64,000 nucleotides of DNA from Bacillota bacterium (GTDB taxonomy: Bacteria; Bacillota; Clostridia; Oscillospirales; Acutalibacteraceae): positions 1 through 64,000 of the forward strand of contig JAEZCC010000044.1 in assembly GCA_023412715.1 (NCBI GenBank), written 5' to 3'. A program made the position numbers and the translations under genes. The number at the start of each line of letters is the position of its first letter. The first letter of the stretch is position 1. Below the pieces are notes generated by a model. That model was not told the origin of the DNA. It saw only the letters and a list, made by a program, of their open reading frames with translations, and made no database searches. This document shows positions 33,652-42,411 of the stretch, piece by piece.

Positions 33652-35562
33652 ATGACACTTAAAAAAAATGAAATCCGCAGTCTGATTCCGCAGATTGTGA
33701 TGGATATTGTCTGTGTGTTTTTCAGCTATTGGTTCGCTTTTATCCTGCGCTTTGAAGAAGACGGAATTCCTCGTTTTTACGTACAGGCATTTCAAAGCTG
33801 TATCCCGTTTATCACCATCATCTGCCTTGTGATTTTCGTGGTATTTCGCTTTTACACTACCATGTGGCAGTTCGCCAGCCTTGACGAGCTTCTGCAGATC
33901 TTTTTCGGCACGACGACGGCGTGCCTCACCGTTACGGTCTTGGGCTATCTGGTTTTCCCGCATTTTCTTACGACGTCGGACGGCTTTCCGGTGCTGCGGT
34001 TCCCCATCACCGTCTATGTGATGGGCTGGGTGCTCATGGTGTTCCTGATCGGCGGCTCGCGGTTCAGTATCCGGTTGGCCCGCCGCATGAAGAGGAAGCG
34101 GGCAATCAACCGCGGAATCGGCGCGGACGCCAGAAGAGTGATGATCATCGGCGCCGGCGAGATGGGTTCCATGGTCATCAAGGACATGAAAAATTCCCCC
34201 CAGTCGAAGGGGACCCCCGTCGTCGCAATCGACGACGACAAAAAGAAGCGCAACACGCGGATTCACGGGGTAAAGGTGGCGGGCGGCCGGGAAAGCATCC
34301 TCAAAATGGTTTCCCGCTATCAGGTGGATGAAATCATCCTGGCGATTGCGACCGCAAAGCAAAAGGACAGGCACGAGATTCTGAACATCTGCGCGAAGAC
34401 GAACTGCCGCCTGAAAACCATTCCCGCTCTGTACGAGATTCTGCAGGGCAACGCGAACCCCCTGAAAGTGCGCGACGTCAGCATTCTCGACCTTCTGGGC
34501 AGAGACGAAATCAAGCTGAACACGGAAGAGATCAGCGGCTATCTGGAGGACAGGACCGTCCTCGTGACGGGCGGAGGCGGCTCCATCGGGAGCGAGCTGT
34601 GCCGGCAGATTGCGTGCTTCCACCCGAAAAAAATTATCGTCGTCGAAATTTACGAAAACAACGCCTACGAGCTTCAGAATGAGCTCAAGCGCCGCTTTCC
34701 GCAGTTGGATATGGAGGTCATCATCGGTTCCGTGCGCGACAAGGCGCGCGTCGAGCATATTTTTTCGACTGTCCGTCCGGACGTCGTCTTCCATGCCGCG
34801 GCGCATAAGCATGTCCCGCTCATGGAGCTGAGTCCGGGCGAAGCGGTCAAAAACAATGTGTTCGGCACCTTGAACGTCGCGCAGGCGTGCGACAAGTTCG
34901 ACGTCAGGCGCATGGTGCTCATTTCCACCGACAAGGCGGTCAACCCGACGAACATCATGGGCGCGACAAAGCGTATCTGCGAGCTGATTATGCAGTATTA
35001 CAGCCGCCACAGCAAGACCGGTTTTGTGGCCGTCAGGTTCGGCAACGTGCTTGGCAGCAGCGGCAGCGTGATTCCCCTGTTCAAGGAGCAGATTGCCGAG
35101 GGCGGGCCGGTGACGGTCACCCACCCGGACATCGTGCGTTACTTCATGACGATTCCGGAGGCTGCCCGCCTGGTGATACAGGCCGGAGGAATGGCCAAAG
35201 GCGGCGAGATTTTCGTACTCGACATGGGGGAGCCGGTCAAGATTGTCGACCTTGCGCGCAACCTGATCCGTCTTTCCGGCTTGGAACCGGACAAGGATAT
35301 CCAGATAAAATTCACCGGGCTGCGTCCTGGCGAAAAGCTGTATGAAGAGTTGCTGCTCGACAGCGAGGGCGGCTGCCAGAAGACTTCCCATGAGCTGATT
35401 TATATCGGGAATCCCATTCCGTTCAACGAAAGCACGTTCTTGAACGAGATTGAAGAGCTGCGTTCTGCCGCCGGAAAAGACAACGCCAAAATGGTTGAGA
35501 TTGTCCACCGGCTTGTACCTACCTATACCGGTCATGCGGACCGGACGGACCTTCTTGCGTGA
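33652..35562 (+). CDS. Membrane nucleotide-sugar 4,6-dehydratase (CapD/FlaA1 family)
   Basis: A 636-residue polysaccharide-biosynthesis protein. The N-terminal part has four membrane segments (about 10-150). A first nucleotide-binding domain follows (MIIGAGEMGSMV near 162), then the extended SDR dehydratase domain with VTGGGGSIGSELCRQIA near 304. The active-site signature STDKAVNPTNIMGATKRICE is near 424. Relatives such as CapD, PglF and WbpM act on UDP-GlcNAc at the inner membrane to begin diamino- or deoxy-sugar synthesis. No glycosyltransferase follows directly, so its glycan is unknown. The leader is long and structured. Confidence 0.92.
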   Translation: MTLKKNEIRSLIPQIVMDIVCVFFSYWFAFILRFEEDGIPRFYVQAFQSCIPFITIICLVIFVVFRFYTTMWQFASLDELLQIFFGTTTACLTVTVLGYLVFPHFLTTSDGFPVLRFPITVYVMGWVLMVFLIGGSRFSIRLARRMKRKRAINRGIGADARRVMIIGAGEMGSMVIKDMKNSPQSKGTPVVAIDDDKKKRNTRIHGVKVAGGRESILKMVSRYQVDEIILAIATAKQKDRHEILNICAKTNCRLKTIPALYEILQGNANPLKVRDVSILDLLGRDEIKLNTEEISGYLEDRTVLVTGGGGSIGSELCRQIACFHPKKIIVVEIYENNAYELQNELKRRFPQLDMEVIIGSVRDKARVEHIFSTVRPDVVFHAAAHKHVPLMELSPGEAVKNNVFGTLNVAQACDKFDVRRMVLISTDKAVNPTNIMGATKRICELIMQYYSRHSKTGFVAVRFGNVLGSSGSVIPLFKEQIAEGGPVTVTHPDIVRYFMTIPEAARLVIQAGGMAKGGEIFVLDMGEPVKIVDLARNLIRLSGLEPDKDIQIKFTGLRPGEKLYEELLLDSEGGCQKTSHELIYIGNPIPFNESTFLNEIEELRSAAGKDNAKMVEIVHRLVPTYTGHADRTDLLA

Positions 35563-35598
35563 ACGGCTGTACCAAAAAACAGAAATCGGGGTGGCTTT

Positions 35599-36342
35599 AT
35601 GGCGGATGAAAAGCGGTTTGCGGTCTTAATCGACGCGGACAATGTTTCTGAAAAATATATCAAGTTTATTCTGGACGAGATTTCCAACGACGGCGTCACC
35701 ACCATCAAACGGATCTACGGCGACTGGACGAAGCCGGCCTTGTCCTCCTGGAAGAACGTGCTGCTCGACAACTCCATTGCGCCCATCCAGCAGTACGGCT
35801 ATACCACGGGGAAGAATGCCACCGACTCCGCCATGATTATCGATGCGATGGACATCCTTTATTCCGGCAATATCGACGGGTTTTGCCTGGTCTCGAGCGA
35901 CAGCGATTTTACGCGCCTTGCCGCGCGCCTGCGCGAATCCGGAATGGTGGTCGTCGGCATGGGCGAGAAGAAAACGCCGAACCCCTTTATTGCGGCGTGC
36001 AATAAATTCAAATATCTTGAGGTCCTTGCGCAGAACAACCTGCCGGAGAAGGGCGCCGTTCCGGAGGAACCGAACCTTTCCGGGCTGGACATCACTTCGC
36101 TGGACGCGGTGCGCAACACCGTGCTGACCATTGTGGAAGAGACCTCAGACGACGACGGGTGGGCGTCGCTGGGTGATATCGGGAATATTCTGACGAAGCG
36201 CTACCCCGATTTCGACGTCCGCAATTACGGCTTCAAGAAGCTGACGCCGTTCATCAAATCCCTCAAGATTTTTGACGTGCGCGCGGCCAAAGGCAACGAC
36301 GGGCACGTGAGCCTCGTTTACGTCAGGGAAAAAGAGCATTGA
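35599..36342 (+). CDS. NYN (LabA-like) domain protein with OST-HTH domain
   Basis: A 247-residue likely RNA-acting protein. The NYN/PIN-like domain (about 5-140) has FAVLIDADNVS with the first acidic residues, DSAMIIDAMD near 76, and SSDSDFTRLA near 98, matching nuclease-type acidic sites. The C-terminal part (about 165-245) looks like an OST-HTH/LOTUS domain, with DGWASLGDIGNILTKRYPDF. This LabA-plus-LOTUS arrangement is known across bacteria but its target RNA is not. The ATG at 35599 has a weak GGGGTGG ribosome site. Confidence 0.85.
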   Translation: MADEKRFAVLIDADNVSEKYIKFILDEISNDGVTTIKRIYGDWTKPALSSWKNVLLDNSIAPIQQYGYTTGKNATDSAMIIDAMDILYSGNIDGFCLVSSDSDFTRLAARLRESGMVVVGMGEKKTPNPFIAACNKFKYLEVLAQNNLPEKGAVPEEPNLSGLDITSLDAVRNTVLTIVEETSDDDGWASLGDIGNILTKRYPDFDVRNYGFKKLTPFIKSLKIFDVRAAKGNDGHVSLVYVREKEH

Positions 36343-36349
36343 ATCTGCA

Positions 36350-36386
36350 AAAAAGGCGGACGCAAAGCTGCGTCCGCCTTTTTTTA
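36350..36386. terminator. Bidirectional terminator
   Basis: AAAAAAGGCGGACGC pairs with GCGTCCGCCTTTTTT around AAAGCT. It serves the plus-strand NYN gene and the minus-strand glycan cluster. Confidence 0.9.
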
Positions 36387-37400
36387 TTCTTCGGGGAACC
36401 AATGCTCCTGTTCGGCCATCAGCGCGGCAATCAGCCAGCAGACGATGCTTTCGGCGCCTTCGTTTCCATTGACGCCGTCCTGGGTCAGCCCGTCGCAGCA
36501 TCCGCCGGTCTCCGCGTCGATCAGCGAAAGCTTCCGGCTGTTTTCGCCGAGGTACCAGCGGAAGCACTGCCGGGCGCTTAAAAGATATTTTTGGCTGCCG
36601 GTCGCTTCAAAGGCCTTCAGGCAGGCCGCCATCATGCCGCACGCTTCGACCGGCTGCTCGTCGAACTCGGCCGGTTCGCCTCCGCGCTTCAGCCATCCCT
36701 TGCAGCCGACGGGTTTGAAGATGTTCCCCCGCATCGTGATTTCCAGCAGAAAATCGAGGCTTTCCAGCCCCGGCTGCATGCAGCGCCTGTCGTTTTCAGA
36801 AGCGCTCATCATCACGGCCGGCAGCACGGCGCTGCAGTAGGTGACGGTATCGTCGAACCAACGCCAGTCTTCTCTGCGATACTGCGCGTATGTATCGACG
36901 ATGGAATCTGTCAGCATTTTGATATAAGGCAGCGCGGCCTGGTCCTTCCATTGAAACAGGCCGGCCAGCGCATAGGCCTTTCCTTTCAGATGCGTCAGAA
37001 AGGAGCAGCTGGGGACCGTCCGGCGCAGAAGCTTTTCCGCCGCGCCGCGCACCGCGGCGGGCAGCTGCGGCTGCGCCGCGGTGTACCCCAGCGCAAAGAT
37101 GCAGCGCCCGAAAGAATCCTCGGAGCCGCGCTTTTCGAGAAAACGCCGATGATACCCCATGAAATTCCGGAACCAGCGGTCATGCTCGGCATAGGTCAGA
37201 AAGCTGAGATAGCGGACCATCAGCGTCTCGTATCGCTCCTCTTCCGAACGGCTGTACAGCATGTCGGCAAGAATCAGCGCCCGCGCGTTGTCGTCGGCGG
37301 TATAGCCCTCTTTCGGGTCCGGCACGCCCAGAACGGCGTGCTGGAACATCGCGGTGTCGTCCGTCATCCGAAAGAGGTATCGTGTGTCGATTGGATCCAT
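36384..37400 (-). CDS. Alpha/alpha-barrel glycosidase-like protein
   Basis: A 338-residue protein, last gene of the glycan cluster. Family members have a helical toroid like glycoside hydrolases and epimerases. The GYTADDNARALILADML stretch near 35 and QPVEACGMMAACLKAFE near 255 resemble proteins often found next to GT4 enzymes and GH130 phosphorylases. The reaction is unknown. The ATG at 37400 shares one base with the stop of the upstream glycosyltransferase (TAATG), so translation is coupled. AAGGAG lies 9 nt before it. A longer frame to 37559 overlaps the neighbour and is unlikely. Confidence 0.75.
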   Translation of the reverse strand: MDPIDTRYLFRMTDDTAMFQHAVLGVPDPKEGYTADDNARALILADMLYSRSEEERYETLMVRYLSFLTYAEHDRWFRNFMGYHRRFLEKRGSEDSFGRCIFALGYTAAQPQLPAAVRGAAEKLLRRTVPSCSFLTHLKGKAYALAGLFQWKDQAALPYIKMLTDSIVDTYAQYRREDWRWFDDTVTYCSAVLPAVMMSASENDRRCMQPGLESLDFLLEITMRGNIFKPVGCKGWLKRGGEPAEFDEQPVEACGMMAACLKAFEATGSQKYLLSARQCFRWYLGENSRKLSLIDAETGGCCDGLTQDGVNGNEGAESIVCWLIAALMAEQEHWFPEE

Positions 37401-38563
37401 TATGCGGTTTCTCCTTTTTGCAGCGGAAAGATGGCTTTCTGGAATTGGGCCAGGTAATTTTCCGCGACCCGGTCCCACATCATGGTCCTGCCCAGTTCTG
37501 CGGTCCTTCGCTCCATTTCCGCCTGCATCTCCGGGTGACGGATCACATTCAGAATGCATTTTGCGAGCGAGGCGGAGCTGTGGAATTTTGCGAGCAGCCC
37601 CCGGCCGTCGGCAAGCATTTCCGTCGCGTAGGGGTACGGCGTCGAAACAATGACGCGCCCATATCCCGCCGCATAGGCGAGGGTCCCGCTCACGGCCTGG
37701 TCGCGGCCGAGGTACGGCGTCATATAGACGTCGGAAAGGGAAAGATACCGGATAATTTCTTCCTTTGTCAGGTAGCGGTTGACGAAGCGGACGTTGTCCG
37801 TGATGCCGTAGTCTTCCACCGCGTCCTCAAGCTTTTCGCGGTACTGCTCGCCGTCCCGGCTTTTGATGACCGGATGCGTCTGCCCCAGGATGAGGTAGAG
37901 TAGCTCCGGGTGCTTTCTTGCCACGCGCGCGACGGCGTCTATGCCGTATTCCAGCCCTTTGCCGGGGCTGAGCAGGCCGAACGTGCTGACGACGAAACGT
38001 TTCTCAAGCCCTTCCTTTTTTTTCAGGAGGTCCCGGCCGCTCACGGCCAGCTTTGGCACGCCGTGGGGAATCACGGCGATTTTGCCCGGGTCGACGCCGT
38101 AAATTTCCTGCAGAAGCTTCACGGAAAAGGCGGACATGGTGACGAGCCTCTGGCAGCCTTCCGCAAGGCGGCAGATGATGTCCCGCTGTTTTCTGGTCGG
38201 TTTCGGCAGAACGGTGTGCAGCGTGATCAGGTAAGGGACCTGAAGCATGTTCGTCAGTTTCAGCAGATATTCCCCGCACCTGCCGCCGTAAATGCCGTAT
38301 TCATGTTCGATCATAAGGGCGTCGGGGCAGAACTGGTTGATGCGGCCGGCGGCCTCCAGGTAGGCGTCCGGGTTCTGCTGGTCCAGTGAGAACAGCACTT
38401 CATCCGGGTAGGAGTATTCGCCGTCGCTGATTGCGGCGATGTAGCAGTCGGCCTTTCGCGTGTTTCTGAGGGCTTCGGCCAGATCCTGGGTAAAGGTTGC
38501 GATTCCGCAGGCCCTCGGGGGATACGTGCTCAGGAATAAAATACGCTTTTTCAATCGTTCCAA
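37400..38563 (-). CDS. GT4 family glycosyltransferase
   Basis: A retaining nucleotide-sugar glycosyltransferase of the GT-B fold, 387 residues. The N-terminal domain begins RILFLSTYPPRACGIATFTQ. The donor domain has VVSTFGLLSPGKGLEYGIDA near 192, and VYMTPYLGRDQAVSGTLAYA near 290 takes the place of the common E-x7-E donor motif (an acidic residue is missing in front). The start is TTG at 38563 with AAAGGA upstream. It lies 30 nt after the nucleotidyltransferase gene and overlaps the following gene by 1 nt, which suggests one pathway. The acceptor is not known; a mannose-type sugar is inferred from the GH130 neighbour. Confidence 0.85.
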   Translation of the reverse strand: MERLKKRILFLSTYPPRACGIATFTQDLAEALRNTRKADCYIAAISDGEYSYPDEVLFSLDQQNPDAYLEAAGRINQFCPDALMIEHEYGIYGGRCGEYLLKLTNMLQVPYLITLHTVLPKPTRKQRDIICRLAEGCQRLVTMSAFSVKLLQEIYGVDPGKIAVIPHGVPKLAVSGRDLLKKKEGLEKRFVVSTFGLLSPGKGLEYGIDAVARVARKHPELLYLILGQTHPVIKSRDGEQYREKLEDAVEDYGITDNVRFVNRYLTKEEIIRYLSLSDVYMTPYLGRDQAVSGTLAYAAGYGRVIVSTPYPYATEMLADGRGLLAKFHSSASLAKCILNVIRHPEMQAEMERRTAELGRTMMWDRVAENYLAQFQKAIFPLQKGETA

Positions 38564-38593
38564 TGTTTGCAGTCCTTTCTTGATGCGCTTTTT

Positions 38594-39637
38594 TCAGTCG
38601 GTAAAAGGAAGTTTGCTTTCCTGTGAGTAGACCGTGTCGGAGCACTGAACCCCGCTGCCCAGGCGGCAGTCCGAGGTCACGACGGAGTGGTCGATTCCCA
38701 CGCCGCTGCCTGTAGAGACTCCGTCCCAGATTACGCTGTTGCGGATGACGCAGCCGCGCCCGCCCTGAAAGCCGTCGCCGATTACGACATTCGGCCCGAT
38801 GCAGGCGTTTGCGCCGATGTGGACGTTTTTGCCAAGCCATACCGGCCCGCTTATTTTGGCGGAGGGATGGATATCTGCGCCGACCGCGCCGTAGATTTTG
38901 CTGCTTGCAAAATTGTTTTCCCTTACGCTGCAGCGTCCGTCAAAAATATCCTTGTGCGCCTGCATATATTTTTTCGGCGTGCCGATGTCGATCCAGTAGC
39001 TGTTTCCGCGGTAGACGGCGATGCGCACGCCTTTTTTCAGCAGAAGCGGAAACGTGTCCTTTTCGACCGAGACCGGTTTCCCTTCGGGAATGTAATCCAG
39101 CACGTCGGGTTCAAACACATAGATGCCGGCGTTGATAAAGTTCGATTTTTCTTCCCCCGGTTTGGGCTTTTCCGTAAAAGAGACGGCCATATCCTCCTTG
39201 TTGTACTCAATGACCCCGTAGGCGGAAGGATCGTCAACCTGCGTTGCGGCAATGGTGACGGAGGCTTCCTTGGCCCGGTGGAAGGCGATCAGTTTTTTCA
39301 GGTTGATATTGCTTAGAATATCGGAATTGAAGACAAAAAAAGTATCGCCGAAATATTTCCGGCAGTTCCGTATGGCTCCGCCGGTCCCGAGAGGGGCTTC
39401 TTCGCATACGCAGTGGATTTTCATGCCGAGCTTTCCTTCCGGGGCGAAATGGCTTTCAATGCAGTCGGCGCGGTAGCAGGTGCTGAGCACGATTTCATCC
39501 ACGCCGCAGCTTTTCAGTTCTTCTATGGTTCTGTCCAGAAGCGGGATCCCCATAATCGGGACCATCGGCTTCGGCAGATGATCTGTCAGAGGCTTGAGCC
39601 GTGTGCCCATGCCTCCGGCAAGAAATAACGCTTTCAA
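38594..39637 (-). CDS. Sugar-1-phosphate nucleotidyltransferase
   Basis: A 347-residue enzyme likely making an NDP-sugar (GDP-mannose or a relative). The N-terminal Rossmann-like domain begins MKALFLAGGMGTRLKPLTDH and has LPKPMVPI near 21 and the metal-binding FNSDILSN near 102. From about 255 a left-handed beta-helix is suggested by repeats such as VWLGKNVHIGANACIGPNVV. The layout matches eukaryotic-type GDP-mannose pyrophosphorylase and RmlA-like enzymes. The start is TTG at 39637 with AGGAGG upstream. It supplies donor sugar for the GT4 gene behind it. Confidence 0.85.
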   Translation of the reverse strand: MKALFLAGGMGTRLKPLTDHLPKPMVPIMGIPLLDRTIEELKSCGVDEIVLSTCYRADCIESHFAPEGKLGMKIHCVCEEAPLGTGGAIRNCRKYFGDTFFVFNSDILSNINLKKLIAFHRAKEASVTIAATQVDDPSAYGVIEYNKEDMAVSFTEKPKPGEEKSNFINAGIYVFEPDVLDYIPEGKPVSVEKDTFPLLLKKGVRIAVYRGNSYWIDIGTPKKYMQAHKDIFDGRCSVRENNFASSKIYGAVGADIHPSAKISGPVWLGKNVHIGANACIGPNVVIGDGFQGGRGCVIRNSVIWDGVSTGSGVGIDHSVVTSDCRLGSGVQCSDTVYSQESKLPFTD

Positions 39638-39722
39638 AATTTATCCTCCTGTTTCTATCTTCATCATTTCTGATTTTCTCGTTTTATCGGCAGGTATTTT
39701 CTGCCTGCCAAAAATAAAGCCG

Positions 39723-40736
39723 TCAGTCTGAAATCGATTGTTCAGGGCAGCTTTTAATATATTCCAATAGATCGTCAAGCGACGCTGTCGCGAGACAGAT
39801 GCAGGTGTCCGCGGCGCCGTAGTACATCCGGACGACGTCGGAGGCTTTGTCAAGCACCCATCCGCACGGAAAAACGACGTCACGGACGTCGCCCTCCCGT
39901 TCATAGGATTCCTCCGGGCCGAAAATCCATTCATCGCTGCGGCGCAATACCTTCAGCGGATTTTTCAAATCAAGCAAAGCCAGCCCAAGCCGGTACAGCG
40001 AACCGGACGCCGTCTGCCGCACGCCGTGGTACAGAATCAGCCAGCCGTCGGGCGTCTTCAGCGGCTGCGCGCAGAGGCCGACCTTGTTGGCGTCCCACCA
40101 GCCGCCGTTGCGGGCGTTGATCAGGATGCGGTGGTCGCCCCAGTATTTCAGGTCCGTCGAGCACGAGACCCAGATGTGCGCGCCCGGGCCGATCTCCGTA
40201 TAGTTGCTGACGTGCGGGCCGATCGGCCTGTGGATCAGAAGCCATTTGTCCTTGATCTTCACGGGGAAGAGCGCTGCGTCCTTGTCTTCCGGCGGCATAA
40301 TGGAGCCTTTTTTGTCAAAGCTGACGAAATCTTCCGTCAGCGCGAGCGAGACCGTTGGGCCGGATTTTGAGTATGCGGTGTAGGTCACGGCCCAGCAGTT
40401 CAGCTCGTCAATGCGCGTGATGCGCGGGTCTTCGATTCCCCACGCCTCCTCCGGGAAATTCGGGCTTGGTTCCAGAGTGGGCCATTTGTCGATCTGCCAG
40501 TTTGTGACGCCGTCGTCGCTGACGGCTTTTGTAAAATGCGAGAATCCGCGCCTGTCTTCCACGCGCGCCAGAAGCAGGATTTTTCCGTTGAAAGAGGTTG
40601 CCGCAGGGTTAAAAACCGTGTTGACGGCGTAAGGCCAGTCTTTTGCGGTTAAAATCGGGTTATTCGGGTAGCGTACGAATAGTTCGCGGTATGTGTTGTC
40701 ATTGTTTTTTAATCTGGTTTCGAAAGATCTCATCAT
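39723..40736 (-). CDS. GH130 family glycoside phosphorylase-like protein
   Basis: A 337-residue five-bladed propeller protein of the GH130/DUF377 family, whose known members split beta-1,4-mannosidic bonds with phosphate. It has NPILTAKDWPYAVNTVFNPA near 26, the catalytic-Asp motif WGIEDPRITRID near 98, and LIHRPIGP near 165. The ATG at 40736 starts MMRSFETR. It is first in the minus-strand cluster and 85 nt before the nucleotidyltransferase. Pairing of a phosphorylase with synthetic enzymes suggests turnover of a mannan-like or storage glycan; this is inference. Confidence 0.88.
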   Translation of the reverse strand: MMRSFETRLKNNDNTYRELFVRYPNNPILTAKDWPYAVNTVFNPAATSFNGKILLLARVEDRRGFSHFTKAVSDDGVTNWQIDKWPTLEPSPNFPEEAWGIEDPRITRIDELNCWAVTYTAYSKSGPTVSLALTEDFVSFDKKGSIMPPEDKDAALFPVKIKDKWLLIHRPIGPHVSNYTEIGPGAHIWVSCSTDLKYWGDHRILINARNGGWWDANKVGLCAQPLKTPDGWLILYHGVRQTASGSLYRLGLALLDLKNPLKVLRRSDEWIFGPEESYEREGDVRDVVFPCGWVLDKASDVVRMYYGAADTCICLATASLDDLLEYIKSCPEQSISD

Positions 40737-40910
40737 AAAATCAAATGCCTTTCGTCTATTCTTGCACAGGCTTTGTCCCTGATATATATGCTTTCTGAAA
40801 AACGGCGGATTGCCGCCGGATCCTTTTCTGAAGACACCTTAATAGTATTATGCCGGTTCCTCAAAACATTCCTGAAACGTTAGAATCCATAAAAACGGAC
40901 AGGCAAGAAT

Positions 40911-40952
40911 AACGGAAAACGCCTTCAGCATTCGCTGAAGGCGTTTTCCGTT
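40911..40952. terminator. Perfect 19-bp hairpin
   Basis: AACGGAAAACGCCTTCAGC (40911-40929) pairs with its exact complement at 40934-40952 around ATTC. The stem contains A and T runs in both directions. No plus-strand gene ends before it. On the minus strand it lies 175 nt before the GH130 gene, so it is an attenuator or the end of a short RNA. Confidence 0.7.
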
Positions 40953-41061
40953 TGTGAAAAGATGGTAAAAGTCCACTAAAGTGAGGACTGAGGTGTAAGC
41001 GAGGATTATCTTTCTTTCGTGATTTTTTCGAACATCTCCTATTGTAACTTACCTGACGGGA
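40911..41061 (-). ncRNA. Candidate small RNA or attenuated leader of GH130
   Basis: A minus-strand promoter (TTGCCG at 41090-41095, 16 nt, TATATT at 41068-41073) would start a transcript near 41061. It would run to the 19-bp hairpin, about 150 nt. Inside, AGTCC/GGACT at 40970-40989 and AGGTAAG near 41048 with CTTACACCT near 41000 can pair. No coding frame of use is present and I recognise no known family. Confidence 0.3.
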
Positions 41062-41067
41062 TGTTTC

Positions 41068-41095
41068 AATATAAAACAAAAAATAAAAACGGCAA
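41068..41095 (-). promoter_or_regulatory. Possible minus-strand promoter
   Basis: TTGCCG, 16 nt, TATATT on the minus strand, in an AT-rich stretch where chance matches are easier. Confidence 0.4.
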
Positions 41096-41318
41096 AAACA
41101 AAATTTGTATATATAAACAAATATGTCCTTAAAAATCTTTAAAAATTTACAGCTGTTTTCTTTTTACAGTAAATAAATACAGAAATTTCCTCTTTCGCTG
41201 TTACGCTTTAAACAAAAAAGCCGATTTTTTGCCAATCCACCCCCGGAAAGAAAGGCCATTTGTTCATTTCCTTTTGCTGCATCCAAAATAAACAGCTATT
41301 TATTTTTATTCAGGTGCC

Positions 41319-41444
41319 CCGGCATTTATGCCGGTAAAGCAAAATCCCGTCCCGGCGCCCGGATCCGTGAACAGTATTCACCAAACGGAGGCGCCGGACC
41401 GCAGCCGGCTCCTCGGAAGAAACGCCTGCGGCCCCTGTGCTTTA
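41319..41444. ncRNA. Candidate structured RNA with a three-way junction
   Basis: TAAAGCA (41335-41341) pairs exactly with TGCTTTA (41438-41444) and encloses two arms. Arm one: CCGGCGCC/GGCGCCGG (41352-41359 with 41390-41397), extended by TCCG/CGGA and TGAA/TTCA with a CCAAA bulge. Arm two: CCGCAG/CTGCGG (41399-41404 with 41426-41431). A separate hairpin CCGGCA/TGCCGG stands just before (41319-41334). No known riboswitch core was recognised, and the coding strand is uncertain. Confidence 0.35.
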
Positions 41445-41445
41445 A

Positions 41446-41500
41446 AATGTCTGTAATGCGTTTTTAATGTAGATTTAACATCGCTGGGTTACACTAATAA
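41446..41500 (+). promoter_or_regulatory. PHO-box-like repeats and promoter before pstB
   Basis: AATG at 41446, 41455 and 41466 and AACA at 41477 repeat at about one helical turn, within T-rich hexamers (TTAATG, TTAACA, TTACAC). A TAATAA -10 lies at 41495-41500 with no good -35. This fits an activator of the PhoP type, whose gene is in the same operon. Confidence 0.5.
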
Positions 41501-41574
41501 AACGGATAAAAGGAAATAAAGGCCAGAACATAAATTCCCCGGTGGAAGGGGTCGGGAAAGGAAATCTTCAGAAA

Positions 41575-42405
41575 ATGGAAATAACGGAGGCTCAGTCTTT
41601 GGGAATGGAATCGGCGGAAATGGAAATTGTACGAGCGGACAGCGCCCCGCTTGAAACAAAAATCGAATTTTCCGGCCTGAACCTGTTTTACGGTGATTTT
41701 CAGGCTTTGAACGACATCAATATGGAGATCCCGAAAAACAGGGTGACGGCGTTTATCGGCCCCTCCGGGTGCGGAAAATCCACATGCCTGAAAACCGTCA
41801 ACCGCATGAACGACCTGATCCCGAATTGCAGAATCGAGGGAAGGGTAATAGTCGGCGGAGAGGATATCTACAAGCAGGGGACCGACGTCACGCTGCTGCG
41901 CAAACGCGTCGGGATGGTTTTCCAGAATCCGAACCCGTTCCCGATGTCCCTCTACGACAACATCGCCTTCGGGCCGCGGATTCATGGCGTCAAAAACAAG
42001 AGGCAGCTGGATGAGATTGTCGAAAATTCCCTGAAGAGCGCGGCGCTCTGGGACGAAGTCAAGGACCGCCTGAGAAAATCGGCCCTCGGCCTTTCCGGCG
42101 GGCAGCAGCAGCGCCTCTGCATTGCGAGGGCGCTGGCCGTGGAGCCGGAGATCCTCCTGATGGATGAGCCGACGAGTGCCTTGGACCCGATTTCCACGTC
42201 GAAGATTGAGGATCTCATGGACGACCTGAGAAAAAAATACACAGTCGTCATTGTGACCCACAACATGCAGCAGGCGGCCCGCATTGCGGACAAAACCGCC
42301 TTTTTCCTCCTGGGGGAACTGGTCGAGTACAGCGAGACCATCGAAATGTTCAACCAGCCGCGGGATGAACGCACCGAGCGTTATATTACGGGGCGCTTTG
42401 GCTGA
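41575..42405 (+). CDS. pstB: Phosphate ABC transporter ATPase PstB
   Basis: The ATP-binding subunit of the high-affinity phosphate importer, 276 residues. Walker A is GPSGCGKST, the signature [16 protein letters not shown], and Walker [23 protein letters not shown] and [10 protein letters not shown] are typical PstB marks. The N terminus is about 25 residues longer than usual. The ATG at 41575 has AAAGGA 12 nt upstream; ATG at 41605 and TTG at 41599, after GGAGG, are alternatives. Unusually, pstS, pstC and pstA are not beside it. It precedes phoU and a two-component pair, so it may serve signalling or a transporter encoded elsewhere. Confidence 0.92.
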   Translation: MEITEAQSLGMESAEMEIVRADSAPLETKIEFSGLNLFYGDFQALNDINMEIPKNRVTAFIGPSGCGKSTCLKTVNRMNDLIPNCRIEGRVIVGGEDIYKQGTDVTLLRKRVGMVFQNPNPFPMSLYDNIAFGPRIHGVKNKRQLDEIVENSLKSAALWDEVKDRLRKSALGLSGGQQQRLCIARALAVEPEILLMDEPTSALDPISTSKIEDLMDDLRKKYTVVIVTHNMQQAARIADKTAFFLLGELVEYSETIEMFNQPRDERTERYITGRFG

Positions 42406-42411
42406 TCCCTA

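Larger units (their letters stand above)
40737..41574. other. Long gene-free region between GH130 and pstB
   Basis: No credible gene is seen. It holds, in order, a perfect 19-bp hairpin (40911-40952), a candidate minus-strand small RNA (40911-41061), an AT-rich part (about 41060-41310) unlike the rest of the window, a candidate structured RNA (41319-41444), and PHO-box-like repeats with a promoter (41446-41500). The expected pstS, pstC and pstA genes are absent. Confidence 0.7.

Noticed and set aside
33308..33658. 116-codon minus-strand frame in the gap before the dehydratase gene
   Set aside because: It covers the promoter and GC-rich leader, begins inside the next gene's start and has no domain.
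40861..41079. 72-codon minus-strand frame in the gap before pstB
   Set aside because: It runs through the perfect hairpin, has no ribosome site and no recognisable domain.
41060..41310. AT-rich region considered as a replication origin
   Set aside because: No DnaA boxes of the TTATCCACA type and no dnaA, dnaN or gidA genes nearby.
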